Positions 36,350-44,801 are shown, counted from the stretch's first letter. The stretch: DNA of 64,000 nt from Candidatus Avelusimicrobium luingense (GCA_900315845.1 OOHK01000005.1:114321-178320), one strand, 5' to 3'. The notes: generated by a model from the sequence alone, not told the origin. Program-made: numbers and translations.

Positions 36350-37339
36350 TTATTTGGCGATACCTTTAAGCCCTAACTTTGCCATAACAAGTTGCAAATC
36401 TTTCCATGCATCCTTTTTCCAATTCGGATTACGCAGTAAGGCAGCCGGGTGGAAGGTAGCGAGAATTTGCACCGGGCGGGGGAGTTCCACACTGTCTAGA
36501 TGCAAATTGTAAAACTGTCCGCGAAGTGCCCCTAACGATTTGGCATCCGAAATCAATGCTTTTGCCGACACACCGCCTAACGCCACGATATATTTCGGGC
36601 AGATGATAGCAATTTGTTTTTCCAAAAATTTACGGCAACAAGCAATCTCTTCGGAATTTGGGGCGCGGTCATTACCGTGTTTTTCGGGATGCTGCGGGTC
36701 CACCATAGGATGGCATTTAGCGATATTAGCAATAAAAACCTGTTCACGTGTAAGCCCCATAGCGGCAATCATTTTATCTAATAACTGCCCGGCACGCCCC
36801 ACAAACGGACGGCCTTGACGGTCTTCATCATACCCCGGGCCTTCGCCTACAAACATCAGTTCAGTATCTACATTTCCTTCACCGGGGACGGCATTTAAGC
36901 GCGCACTGCCCAGCGGACAGCGGGAACATTGTTTAATAGTTTCTGCAAGTTCTTGCAAAGCGGCTTGTTTTTGGGCCGTAGTAAGCATAGGGGTTGCCTC
37001 CTGTGTGTTAGATGTAGTTTGCGCCGACGCGTTGGGAACAGCCGTTGTAGGATGTGTAACAGAACGAAATTCTATCGTTAACGTAGAGTTTTCCTGCATA
37101 GCGGGTGCCGTAGCCGGAGCGGGTTGTGCAGAAGTCACTTGTTCAGGGATGTGAGCCGATTGAAAAAATACCTCGACAGCAGTTTCTTGAGAAGTAACCG
37201 CCTGTTTTTTAGGAACACGTGAAATTGCGGCGGCCGCCTGATGAGGGGTAGCCGCCGTAGTTATAAATTCGTCTTCGTCACAACTTTGCAAGAAATTTTT
37301 GAGTTCTCCTGCCAGTTGGCTCAGTGAATTTTTTGCCAT
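36350..37339 (-). CDS. Uracil-DNA glycosylase, family 4 (Fe-S type)
   Basis: 329 aa. The catalytic C-terminal domain (about 120-329) shows the iron-sulfur cysteines (CSRCPLGSARLNAVPGEG and the later CHP and CC pairs), motif A GEGPGYDEDRQGRPFVGRAG and motif B ATFHPAALLRNP. It removes uracil from DNA. The N-terminal ~115 residues are low-complexity (Ala, Thr, Pro, Gln), an extension not needed for activity, perhaps a tether. The start overlaps the rpoZ stop by one base (TAATG), and priA follows after two bases. Confidence 0.92.
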   Translation of the reverse strand: MAKNSLSQLAGELKNFLQSCDEDEFITTAATPHQAAAAISRVPKKQAVTSQETAVEVFFQSAHIPEQVTSAQPAPATAPAMQENSTLTIEFRSVTHPTTAVPNASAQTTSNTQEATPMLTTAQKQAALQELAETIKQCSRCPLGSARLNAVPGEGNVDTELMFVGEGPGYDEDRQGRPFVGRAGQLLDKMIAAMGLTREQVFIANIAKCHPMVDPQHPEKHGNDRAPNSEEIACCRKFLEKQIAIICPKYIVALGGVSAKALISDAKSLGALRGQFYNLHLDSVELPRPVQILATFHPAALLRNPNWKKDAWKDLQLVMAKLGLKGIAK

Positions 37340-37635
37340 TATAATTTCAACGGTTCTTTGGCTTTGCGTTCCGCTTCTAAGCGGGCTTCTTCTTGGGCTT
37401 TCATTTCTTTTTCCAAGTTGTCTTTGCTGACGTGCAAAACATCTTCTTTAGAAACGCGGCCCGACAAAATATCGTCTAACGCTACTTTAATAACAACCGC
37501 GTGCGGTTGTCTTTTGTATTCATTTTTTTTGCGAAGTTGTTTAGCCCACATGGACGCGAGCACGACGATATCATAGCGATCGCCGTCAAAATCCATGAGT
37601 TTAGCATCTAATTCTTTTTCATTCTTTGCGGACAT
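37339..37635 (-). CDS. rpoZ: RNA polymerase omega subunit
   Basis: 98 aa. The core DGDRYDIVVLASMWAKQLRKK corresponds to the conserved RpoZ helix, and VALDDILSGRV matches the usual A-x-x-E/D-I-x-x-G-K/R stretch. Small, weakly conserved protein that stabilises the beta-prime subunit. The position immediately after gmk supports the call strongly. GAGGGAG precedes the start. Confidence 0.88.
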   Translation of the reverse strand: MSAKNEKELDAKLMDFDGDRYDIVVLASMWAKQLRKKNEYKRQPHAVVIKVALDDILSGRVSKEDVLHVSKDNLEKEMKAQEEARLEAERKAKEPLKL

Positions 37636-37650
37636 ATTTCTCCCTCGTAA

Positions 37651-38247
37651 TTATTTCAGATTTTTAATCTTTTTCAAATCTTGCCGTGCCACTTTGCATT
37701 GTTCGGCGGATACAATTCCGGCCATATCCGTAATGGCTTTTTCTAAATCGGCATTGAGCAAAACATAGTCGTAGTGGTCTAATTCCTGTATTTCTTTTTT
37801 AGCGGTTTCCAAACGCAGTTCAATATCTTGCGTGTTATCGTTGCGGCCTAAAATACGTTTTTTAAGTTCTTTTAGACTCGGCGGAATAATAAACACAAGC
37901 ACCGCATTTTCATAAATTTTCTTGACGGTGCGCGCGCCTTGCACATCAATAACCAAAATAGGGCAGATGTTCTTTTTGATTAAATCGTCCACCGATTTTT
38001 TGGGAATTCCATAATACGATGTATGAACTTGCGCCCATTCCAACATTTGGTTTTTTTTGATGGCTTGTTCAAACTGTTTTATCGTCCAAAAGTGGTAATC
38101 TTTTCCGTTTTTTTCACCTTTGCGCGGGGCACGGGTGGTGGCAGTAATCACGCGCGCAACCGTTTTGTTGCGCTTAAGTACCGCATCAATAATCGTAGTT
38201 TTACCTGCTCCCGACGGAGAAGATACAATAATGGGAAACGCCTTCAT
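37651..38247 (-). CDS. gmk: Guanylate kinase
   Basis: 198 aa. It phosphorylates GMP to GDP. P-loop SSPSGAGKTTI, GMP-binding ITATTRAPRKGEKNGKDYHFW, QVHTSYYGIPK, and the lid region RILGRNDNTQDIELRL. A 12-codon longer reading frame exists (from 38283). The ATG at 38247 is chosen because MKAFPIIVSSPSG is the usual N-terminus and TATAAT lies exactly 6 nt upstream. First gene of the gmk-rpoZ-udg-priA operon. Confidence 0.95.
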   Translation of the reverse strand: MKAFPIIVSSPSGAGKTTIIDAVLKRNKTVARVITATTRAPRKGEKNGKDYHFWTIKQFEQAIKKNQMLEWAQVHTSYYGIPKKSVDDLIKKNICPILVIDVQGARTVKKIYENAVLVFIIPPSLKELKKRILGRNDNTQDIELRLETAKKEIQELDHYDYVLLNADLEKAITDMAGIVSAEQCKVARQDLKKIKNLK

Positions 38248-38259
38248 AATGCTATTATA
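38248..38259 (-). promoter_or_regulatory. -10 box of gmk abutting the start codon
   Basis: Minus-strand TATAAT (38254-38259), six bases, then the ATG at 38247. There is no Shine-Dalgarno sequence. Confidence 0.7.
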
Positions 38260-38286
38260 GTAAATAGAAAAGGCCGGGCGCAAGGG

Positions 38287-38838
38287 TTACAAGGACAGTT
38301 TATACACTTCGCTGGTCGTCCCGCCTACCGTATACGCATATACGCCGCCCATCGATTTGCAGGCTTTCTGATAAGTCGCTTTGCCGTCCGTGGTACAATA
38401 AATTCCTTTTAAGGGGGGATTATGCACAGGCGTAGCATTGTCAAAGAAATATGTTATTCCGGCGAGAGACGAAGGAATATACACTTCCACCCGATCTTCC
38501 GCAGAGCCGGCCCCATTGACGGCCAATTGCACCTTATATTTATTAGGAAGCGTAAAATTTGCCAAACTGCTGCTATTGGTGCTGCCTGCCGTATAACTGC
38601 TTAAATCAACACTCAGTGCTTCTAAATCGGTGGTATATTCGCCATTAGCCGCGAAATAGGCATCTTCGGCGTCTCTTATTGTTTTGGCCAGCGTAAAGCA
38701 TTGCATTAAGCGGCTTTTGGCTACGGCCACATTATACTGCGGCAGGGCCACACTTGCTAATATGCCGATAATAAGAACAACGACCAATAATTCTATTAGT
38801 GTAAAACCATTCAAACGATACGATATTGTATTTTTCAT
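38287..38838 (-). CDS. Type IV pilin-like protein
   Basis: 183 aa. The leader ends at RLNG before [20 protein letters not shown] and LPQYNVAVAKSRLMQ. Prepilin peptidase would cut before Phe and methylate it. Glu+5 is present. The globular part contains two or three cysteines near the end. The reading frame extends upstream to 38874, but ATG 38838 follows an AAAGGCGTGGG ribosome-binding region and starts MKNTISYRLNGF, so I use it. A six-codon frame ends on this ATG (ATGA overlap). Confidence 0.9.
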   Translation of the reverse strand: MKNTISYRLNGFTLIELLVVVLIIGILASVALPQYNVAVAKSRLMQCFTLAKTIRDAEDAYFAANGEYTTDLEALSVDLSSYTAGSTNSSSLANFTLPNKYKVQLAVNGAGSAEDRVEVYIPSSLAGITYFFDNATPVHNPPLKGIYCTTDGKATYQKACKSMGGVYAYTVGGTTSEVYKLSL

Positions 38839-38883
38839 AATCCCACGCCTTTCATGCTTTATTTTAATAAACACAATTTAACA

Positions 38884-38914
38884 AAAAAATATCCCTCGCG
38901 TAAAGCGAGGGATA
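38884..38914 (-). terminator. Terminator of the 38927 gene
   Basis: ATCCCTCGC pairs with GCGAGGGAT around a 5-nt loop. The T-run lies on the minus-strand side. Confidence 0.9.
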
Positions 38915-38926
38915 CAAGAATTACTA

Positions 38927-39478
38927 TTATTTGGATTGATTTATATCGAAATCAAACTGCTTGTAAAACTCCGCCCAGACCGGTGCGTATGTTTTTCCAC
39001 GATATTGGCTTTCTTCCGAGATAGCCACTTCAGTCATATGTTTAAGATTAGACTTGTATGAATAAGTAGACGGCGTATCACGTGCCGTAGAATATCTATA
39101 GGCATGATTTAACACCTTGATACATGCTTTTTTGGCTGTGGGATCTTTGATAGATTGAACCAGATTATACATCTTCTCCAACGTCGGTATCATATGACGC
39201 ATATAATACGTGTGGTGATATGCCCGCGTTAAACTTGTTTCAGCCTCGCGAAGCAATTGTTCATGTATTTTCTCAAGATCTGTAATTTCCTTTTCATATG
39301 TCGGATATGTTTTGCGTAACTTATTAAATTGCTCCGCAAACATTTCGGCTTGTTTGGTTTGTTGAATAAGTTCGTTAATAATTTTTTCTTTTACTGCCAT
39401 AGGGGTAGGTTTGGCCAACGACAGCGTAGGCAAAACCAATCCCAGAAGAGTCAATATAACCACCCAGTTGAATTTCAT
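38927..39478 (-). CDS. Secreted helical protein, function unknown
   Basis: 183 aa. A Sec signal peptide (about 1-22) ends near LSLAK. The mature protein is predicted almost wholly helical with charged heptad-like stretches (MAVKEKIINELIQQTKQAEM, then YEKEITDLEKIHEQLLREAE) and a His/Tyr-rich middle (RAYHHTYYMRHMIPTLEK). No recognised family. AAGGAG precedes the ATG. The gene is driven by dyad-type promoter D and closed by its own terminator, so it is monocistronic. Confidence 0.8.
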   Translation of the reverse strand: MKFNWVVILTLLGLVLPTLSLAKPTPMAVKEKIINELIQQTKQAEMFAEQFNKLRKTYPTYEKEITDLEKIHEQLLREAETSLTRAYHHTYYMRHMIPTLEKMYNLVQSIKDPTAKKACIKVLNHAYRYSTARDTPSTYSYKSNLKHMTEVAISEESQYRGKTYAPVWAEFYKQFDFDINQSK

Positions 39479-39531
39479 TATGTTCTCCTTGTCCGACGTA
39501 GATATAAGCTACATCCGGTAACCTTATATTT

Positions 39532-39592
39532 ATTGTATGTAAAAAACAAACCAACCAACAAGGGTCAAAAGGCCCATACACCGCATAGGCCT
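39532..39592 (-). promoter_or_regulatory. Dyad plus -10 promoter of the 38927-39478 gene (site D)
   Basis: On the minus strand: AGGCCTA (39586-39592), 9 bp, TGGGCCT (39570-39576), TTTGACC (39563-39569), 25 bp, TACAAT (39532-39537). The dyad-to-minus-10 distance is 32 bp, the same as at site A. Confidence 0.65.
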
Positions 39593-39596
39593 AAAC

Positions 39597-39636
39597 GTAA
39601 AAAAACAGGGGAAAAAGTTTTGCTTTTTCCCCTGTT
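39597..39636 (-). terminator. Terminator of the 39700 gene (duplicate of the ppdK terminator)
   Basis: AACAGGGGAAAAA pairs with TTTTTCCCCTGTT around GTTTTGC, with a T-run on the minus strand. It is identical to the hairpin at 41219-41258. Confidence 0.92.
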
Positions 39637-39684
39637 AACACTGCGTTAATAACGTTTATTTTCTCTTTTTGGCAAGCACATCTA
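39599..39684. repeat. Direct repeat copy 1 of the ppdK 3' end plus terminator
   Basis: About 85 bp, roughly 90 percent identical by eye to 41221-41306. It covers the terminator hairpin, the ACTGCGTTAATAA stretch and the last codons of ppdK. Similarity ends abruptly at about 39684/41306. Confidence 0.8.
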
Positions 39685-39688
39685 AAGA
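39656..39688 (-). pseudogene. Remnant of a PPDK C-terminus
   Basis: Minus-strand frame reads S-L-D-V-L-A-K-K-R-K-stop. The intact ppdK ends K-D-V-L-A-K-K-H-K-stop. Only these last codons and the following terminator are duplicated. Nothing upstream in this copy resembles ppdK. Confidence 0.6.
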
Positions 39689-39699
39689 TTTTTTATGTA

Positions 39700-41115
39700 T
39701 TAAATATATCCTTGTGGAATAGGAGATATCGGAGCATTAAGTTCTTGCAAAGATAGCAGTAATGCCTTCATAAAATCTTCTTGATGCGGTATCAGAAGAG
39801 TATCTCGCACGTCGACGGCATCCAACGTAATCCCAGAAAAAGTTTCAGGGGTTTGTATCGGATATTTTTCCTTTACCGTCTGTATAATTTCGGGAGGTAA
39901 ATGCGATATAATAGATTTATAAAGCGGACGTACATATTTAGCATTTTTACCAAAGGTTCCCTGTAAAAATTGCTCTTGATTGGCCGGCAAATAGGCTTGC
40001 AGCACGAAAGAATTAATAGATGGTGAATATTGTGCTGTCCAAACCATTTTAGGGTTTCTATCTTGCGGAATTGATATTGTACTTAATAAGTTCTCTGATT
40101 TCCCGATATAAAATCGACGTCCCGGTTGCTCAGACCAATTTTTAAGATCTGTTTGTGTAATTCCGGTTCCGTTCAAATAAGAGACAAGAGCAGGTATATT
40201 CATAGTACAGGATATATTCGGTATAGTAAGTAAAAACGAATTATTTTCAGCGGCAATTAAATTCAGCACCACATGAATCCAATTTTCCGTGTCAGTAGCA
40301 AACGTATTTTTGTTTTGATACAATTGTAACACTTCGTTCTTTTTAAGATGTTTATTCAAGATCAGTCCCGCTACAAAATAGTTATATTCATACAGTAACG
40401 CAAAGCCGTTATGATTCCGATATGTTTGGCGGATATCCCGTACCCCGCTAATAGTATGTACGGTTTGCTTGGCATTAACAGGTAGCCCATAATTATATTG
40501 AGAATAAAATGTAGCCAATTCCGATAATACTTTATCATGGCCCATCAAATAAGGCAAAATATGTGTACCTTCATGTATGCCCAAATTTATTTGTTCTATG
40601 AAAGAACGTTGCTCTTTCAAGGAAATTTTAATAATCCCTAATCCGTCTATGGCTTGATTGGAAGAATTAGACATGATAAGTTGCAAGCGCGAAAAATCAG
40701 CCTTAACCTGATACATATCTGCTATATAACGAACGCCCAAATAAACCCACAACAAATCGCTTAATGAACGATCTTTAAGAAATTTATCTGAAGAAATTAT
40801 CTGTTTTACGGACAATGTATATTTGCCCAAAGAGATTGTTTCTTCTTCCAATTTGGAAGCGTTTGTTTCCAACCAACTTAAAAAATTATCCACCCGATAC
40901 CATCCGGTTTCTCGTTTGGGATCATTAAAATTTTCACGATCGTAATAGTGTTGCAGTTCGGTCAGGACTACCGAGTAAATCGACGCAGTTGTTTGTTGGT
41001 TTACAGACACAAGTATTTGCTGTTGCAAATGGCCGTGCAAATTGCCTCCTTGCACTTGCAAAGTCAATAAAAAAACACACCCGATACTCATACATATGGT
41101 TGTAAATTGTTTCAT
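39700..41115 (-). CDS. Secreted putative metallopeptidase (HEGTH)
   Basis: 471 aa, not assigned to a family. A signal peptide (about 1-23) ends near LQVQG. A possible zinc site lies in LGIHEGTHILPYL (His181-Glu182-x-x-His185), followed by LSELATFYSQ, in which Glu199 could be a third ligand. The rest shows no familiar motif. It has a good promoter (41155-41183), AGGGGAG before the ATG, and a terminator. It lies between two copies of the ppdK 3' end, which suggests that it was inserted behind ppdK. Confidence 0.75.
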   Translation of the reverse strand: MKQFTTICMSIGCVFLLTLQVQGGNLHGHLQQQILVSVNQQTTASIYSVVLTELQHYYDRENFNDPKRETGWYRVDNFLSWLETNASKLEEETISLGKYTLSVKQIISSDKFLKDRSLSDLLWVYLGVRYIADMYQVKADFSRLQLIMSNSSNQAIDGLGIIKISLKEQRSFIEQINLGIHEGTHILPYLMGHDKVLSELATFYSQYNYGLPVNAKQTVHTISGVRDIRQTYRNHNGFALLYEYNYFVAGLILNKHLKKNEVLQLYQNKNTFATDTENWIHVVLNLIAAENNSFLLTIPNISCTMNIPALVSYLNGTGITQTDLKNWSEQPGRRFYIGKSENLLSTISIPQDRNPKMVWTAQYSPSINSFVLQAYLPANQEQFLQGTFGKNAKYVRPLYKSIISHLPPEIIQTVKEKYPIQTPETFSGITLDAVDVRDTLLIPHQEDFMKALLLSLQELNAPISPIPQGYI

Positions 41116-41154
41116 CGAAATTACGCTCCCCTATTTTGGAATTATATATCTTGT

Positions 41155-41183
41155 ATTATAATGGATATTTGAATAAAAAACAA
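41155..41183 (-). promoter_or_regulatory. Sigma70-type promoter of the 39700-41115 gene
   Basis: Minus-strand TTGTTT (41178-41183), 17-bp spacer, TATAAT (41155-41160). Confidence 0.75.
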
Positions 41184-41218
41184 GGAGAAATAATACTTGT
41201 AAATTCGGGTAGATTAAT

Positions 41219-41258
41219 CTAAAAAAACAGGGGAAAAAGTTTTGCTTTTTCCCCTGTT
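41219..41258 (-). terminator. Terminator of ppdK
   Basis: 13-bp stem AACAGGGGAAAAA/TTTTTCCCCTGTT with loop GTTTTGC and a minus-strand T-run, 19 bp after the ppdK stop. Confidence 0.93.
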
Positions 41259-41306
41259 AAAACTGCGTTAATAATGCTTATTTATGCTTTTTAGCAAGCA
41301 CGTCTT
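41221..41306. repeat. Direct repeat copy 2: ppdK 3' end plus terminator
   Basis: This is the intact copy, and it includes the true ppdK stop codon. Partner of 39599-39684. The two copies flank the 39700-41115 gene in direct orientation. Confidence 0.8.
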
Positions 41307-44064
41307 TGGCGGCTGCTTGAGCGGCGGCCAAGCGGGCTATCGGCACACGGAAAGCCGAGCAGGACACGTAGGTGAATCCTTCGCGGTGGCAGAATTCCAC
41401 ACTGGCCGGATCACCGCCGTGTTCACCGCAGATACCGACTTTCAAATGCGGTTTTTGTTCGCGGCCTTCGCAAACGGCGTGTTCAATGAGCATACCTACG
41501 CCGCGTTGGTCAAGCGTTTGGAACGGATCGTTTTCCAACACACCTTGTTTCAGGTATTCGGGCAAGAACGAACCGATATCATCACGCGAGAAACCAAACG
41601 TCATTTGCGTTAAGTCGTTGGTACCGAACGAGAAGAAATCCGCTTCGGCGGCGACTTCGTAAGCGAGTACGGCCGCGCGGGGGATTTCAATCATCGTACC
41701 GACGGAGTAGTTAAGTTTTTTGACTTTCGTCTTGGCTACAACTTCTTCGTAAGCGGCGCGGATGAGTTTCTTTTGGGTGATGATTTCGTTGACATCGCAG
41801 GTAAGCGGAATCATGACTTCCGGTTGGGCTTTTACGCCTTCTTTAATAAGTTCGGCAGCGGCTTCAAAAATCGCGCGCGATTGCATGGTGGTAATTTCCG
41901 GATACGTTACACCTAAGCGGATACCGCGGTGTCCCATCATCGGGTTCACTTCGTGGAGTCCGGCGGCACGTTCCTTAAATACGGCCATAGAAATACCGAG
42001 CGCTTTAGCCAGTTCTTGTTGTTTTTCGGGCAAGGTCGGCACGAATTCATGGAGCGGCGGATCCATCAAACGAACGGTTACACCAAAGCCGGACATGGCT
42101 TTCATCGTGGCTTTGATTTCCTTTTTCATGTACGGAAAGAGTTCGTTGACGGCGGCTTTGCGTTCTTCTTCGCTACCGGAAAGAATCATTTTGCGCAAGA
42201 TGAAAAGCGGTTTGTCGGAATTTTTACCGTAGAACATGTGTTCAATGCGGAACAGACCGATACCTTCGGCACCGAATTTGCGGGCTTTAATAGCATCTTC
42301 TTCCGTATCGGCGTTGGCGCGAACTTTCAAGGTGCGTACTTTATCGCACATCGCGAGGAAGTTGGCCAAGTTTTTGTTGCCTTCGCCGGCGGCTAACATT
42401 TTGAGTGCGCCCGCATAGACATAACCTTTCGTACCGTTCAAGGTGATTTCGTCGCCTTCTTTATAGGTTTTGCCACCCATAGAAACGGTTTTCTTGTTTA
42501 GGTCAATTTCCAATTCACCGCAACCGACGATGCAGCATTTACCCCAACCGCGGGCAACGAGCGCCGCGTGAGAAGTCATACCGCCGCGTTGAGTCAAAAT
42601 ACCCGCCGCTGCGCGCATACCTTCAATATCTTCGGGGTTGGTTTCTTCGCGTACTAAAATGGCGTTGACGCCTTTTTCTTGCATTTCAATAGCATCTACG
42701 GAGTTGAAAACGATTTTACCGCACGCACCGCCCGGGCCGGCAGGCAAACCTTGGGCCACCGGTTTGGCACCGGCTTCGGCTTTCGGATCAATGGCAGGGA
42801 GTAATAATTCGCCGAGTTGAGCAGGCGTTACACGCAAGACGGCATCTTCTTTGGTGATCAAGCGTTCTTTAACCATGTCTAACGCCATTTGCACCGCGGC
42901 CGTACCGTTGCGTTTTCCTACGCGGCATTGAAGCATCCACAAGCGTTGGTTTTCAATCGTAAATTCAATATCCAACATATCATGGAAGTGTTTTTCCAAT
43001 TTCTTTTGAATTTGGTCTAATTCCTTGTACACTTTGGGCATTACTTTTTCCAAGGTGGGCAAGTTTTTGGAGTGAGCGTTTGTGGACCATTTGTTCATCG
43101 GCGAGGGGGTGCGGATACCGGCGACGACGTCTTCGCCTTGCGCGTTGATTAAATATTCGCCGTAGAAGTGGCTGTCACCGTTGCCGGGGTTGCGGGTGAA
43201 AGCGACACCGGTTGCGCTGTCATTACCCATGTTACCAAACACCATGGTTTGTACGTTGACGGCAGTACCCCAATCGTGCGGGATGTTTTCAATGTTGCGG
43301 TAGGCAATAGCGCGTTTACCGTTCCAAGAAGCAAACACCGCGCCGATAGCGCCCCACAATTGTTCCATCGGATCATCCGGGAATTCTTTTTTGAGTACTT
43401 TTTTAACGGTTTTCTTAAATTCTACACAAAGTTTTTTGAGTTCTTCAGCCGGGATTTGGGTATCGTCTTTCACGCCGAGTTTGGCTTTAACGTCGCCCAT
43501 CATACCGTCTAAAATTTTGCGGATGCCTTCGCCGTCTTTGGGTTCAATACCGGCGGCTTTTTCCATCACTACGTCGGAGTACATCATAATGAGGCGGCGG
43601 TAAGCGTCATACACAAAGCGCGCATCGCCGGTTTTGGCAATCATACCCGGGATGGTTTTTTCGGTTAAACCGATGTTCAAAATGGTTTCCATCATACCCG
43701 GCATGGAAGCACGCGCGCCGGAGCGTACGGAAACGAGCAAGGGGTTCTTTTCGGAACCGAATTCTTTTTTCGCTTTGCGTTCCACTTCTTTCAAGTTGGC
43801 AAGCACATCGGCTTGCAAAGATTTCGGATAAGTGCGTTTATTGTTCCAATAGTAGGTGCAGACTTCGGTAGTAATCGTGAAGCCGGGGGGGACGGGCAAT
43901 TTTAATTGACCGGACATTTCGGCCAAGTTGGCGCCTTTACCGCCCAAGAGTTCTTTCATTTTGCCGTTGCCTTCGGCTTTACCGGCACCGAAAGAGTAGA
44001 TATATTTTACTGCTTTTTTAGCGGCTTTTTTGGGGGCCGCTTTTTTTACGGTTTTCTTTACCAT
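41278..44064 (-). CDS. ppdK: Pyruvate, phosphate dikinase
   Basis: 928 aa. It interconverts pyruvate + ATP + Pi with PEP + AMP + PPi, and is often glycolytic in fermenters with PPi-linked metabolism. Domain order is normal: ATP-grasp N-terminus (GGKGANLAEMSGQLKLPVPPGF, LVSVRSGARASMPGMMETIL in part), the phosphohistidine domain with catalytic His in GGMTSHAALVARG, and the C-terminal PEP/pyruvate barrel (VRLMDPPLHEF, SFGTNDLTQMTFGFSRDD, VGICGEHGGDP). An unusual Lys/Ala-rich basic tail of about 20 residues (MVKKTVKKAAPKKAAKKAVK) precedes it. AGGAGA lies about 12 nt before the ATG. Confidence 0.96.
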   Translation of the reverse strand: MVKKTVKKAAPKKAAKKAVKYIYSFGAGKAEGNGKMKELLGGKGANLAEMSGQLKLPVPPGFTITTEVCTYYWNNKRTYPKSLQADVLANLKEVERKAKKEFGSEKNPLLVSVRSGARASMPGMMETILNIGLTEKTIPGMIAKTGDARFVYDAYRRLIMMYSDVVMEKAAGIEPKDGEGIRKILDGMMGDVKAKLGVKDDTQIPAEELKKLCVEFKKTVKKVLKKEFPDDPMEQLWGAIGAVFASWNGKRAIAYRNIENIPHDWGTAVNVQTMVFGNMGNDSATGVAFTRNPGNGDSHFYGEYLINAQGEDVVAGIRTPSPMNKWSTNAHSKNLPTLEKVMPKVYKELDQIQKKLEKHFHDMLDIEFTIENQRLWMLQCRVGKRNGTAAVQMALDMVKERLITKEDAVLRVTPAQLGELLLPAIDPKAEAGAKPVAQGLPAGPGGACGKIVFNSVDAIEMQEKGVNAILVREETNPEDIEGMRAAAGILTQRGGMTSHAALVARGWGKCCIVGCGELEIDLNKKTVSMGGKTYKEGDEITLNGTKGYVYAGALKMLAAGEGNKNLANFLAMCDKVRTLKVRANADTEEDAIKARKFGAEGIGLFRIEHMFYGKNSDKPLFILRKMILSGSEEERKAAVNELFPYMKKEIKATMKAMSGFGVTVRLMDPPLHEFVPTLPEKQQELAKALGISMAVFKERAAGLHEVNPMMGHRGIRLGVTYPEITTMQSRAIFEAAAELIKEGVKAQPEVMIPLTCDVNEIITQKKLIRAAYEEVVAKTKVKKLNYSVGTMIEIPRAAVLAYEVAAEADFFSFGTNDLTQMTFGFSRDDIGSFLPEYLKQGVLENDPFQTLDQRGVGMLIEHAVCEGREQKPHLKVGICGEHGGDPASVEFCHREGFTYVSCSAFRVPIARLAAAQAAAKDVLAKKHK

Positions 44065-44100
44065 ATTCGGTTTTGTTCTCCTAGATAAAATAAAACAGCC

Positions 44101-44139
44101 GCGGACACAGTCCGCTTATTACCTATATATTGTAGTATA
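44101..44139 (-). promoter_or_regulatory. ppdK -10 region and leader hairpin
   Basis: Minus-strand overlapping TATACT (44134-44139) and TACAAT (44129-44134) form the probable -10. A perfect GCGGAC/GTCCGC hairpin (44101-44115) lies in the leader, with AGGAGA downstream of it. No convincing -35 is present. Confidence 0.5.
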
Positions 44140-44180
44140 TTTACGCTATGAAAGGAAGTATTTTTTATATAAAAAGTATG

Positions 44181-44186
44181 TATAAT
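44181..44186 (+). promoter_or_regulatory. -10 box of the thioredoxin-like gene
   Basis: TATAAT 12 nt before the ATG at 44199, giving a leader of about five bases with no Shine-Dalgarno sequence. Confidence 0.55.
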
Positions 44187-44198
44187 AAATGACAGAAT

Positions 44199-44765
44199 AT
44201 GCGAAATTTTTTATCACAAATAAACGGGTGGGAAGTCATCGTGTTTTTAGTATGTGCGCTTATTTTGGGCGCGCATTTCGGGCGGCAAATTGATTTTGAA
44301 AACATGTTCAAAAAAGATTCGCCCGTTCCCGTACACATGGGCGGCAGTGTTCGTTATGCAAAGAATATAGCCAATGTGCAAGTTGTAAATATTCCGCAAA
44401 CAGTATATGACAGTTTAGCACAAGACACCCGATTTAAGCGCTATTTAACCGGAAACCATAAATACGTATTATTGTTCACTTATCCCGGTTGTCCGTACTC
44501 ACGGGCTTATAAGCGGGCATTTGACACGTTGTTTTCGCAACGCGGATTTGATGAATTTTACCGCAAACGCATTATAACGGTAGGAAGAACCACTTCCGTT
44601 TCTTGCCCGGGGCATCAAAGTATGGATTGTGCCACTGCGTGGATATTTCAAAATTGTTTTGGCAAACTGTGTATTTTGAATCCGCAACGCAAACAAGCCG
44701 TTGCGGACAGTTCACAAAATGCCGGGCAATTGGCTGATTTATTAGAAAAATACCGCGAGTGGTAA
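44199..44765 (+). CDS. Membrane-anchored thioredoxin-fold-like protein with CPYS motif
   Basis: 188 aa. A transmembrane helix (about 11-29, WEVIVFLVCALILGAHFG) leaves the rest outside the cytoplasm. Around residue 98, VLLFTYPGCPYSRAYKRAF looks like the active-site loop of a thioredoxin fold, with Cys-Pro-Tyr-Ser in place of CxxC, so it would be monothiol. A second part has Cys-rich VSCPGHQSMDCATAW. Its role may be in disulfide exchange or periplasmic redox sensing; this is inference only. It is divergent from ppdK. The stop codon lies in the loop of its terminator. Confidence 0.7.
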   Translation: MRNFLSQINGWEVIVFLVCALILGAHFGRQIDFENMFKKDSPVPVHMGGSVRYAKNIANVQVVNIPQTVYDSLAQDTRFKRYLTGNHKYVLLFTYPGCPYSRAYKRAFDTLFSQRGFDEFYRKRIITVGRTTSVSCPGHQSMDCATAWIFQNCFGKLCILNPQRKQAVADSSQNAGQLADLLEKYREW

Positions 44766-44777
44766 CGCGGTATTTTT
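44746..44777. terminator. Bidirectional terminator between the thioredoxin-like gene and a pilin
   Basis: AAAAATACCGCG pairs with CGCGGTATTTTT. It overlaps the last codons of the 44199 gene. Confidence 0.9.
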
Positions 44778-44801
44778 AATCGGCAAAATAAAGTTTTAAT
44801 G

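Noticed and set aside
41762-42396. Two open frames of about 155 codons antisense to ppdK
   Set aside because: They overlap each other and lie over conserved PPDK sequence, so they are a by-product of its codon use.
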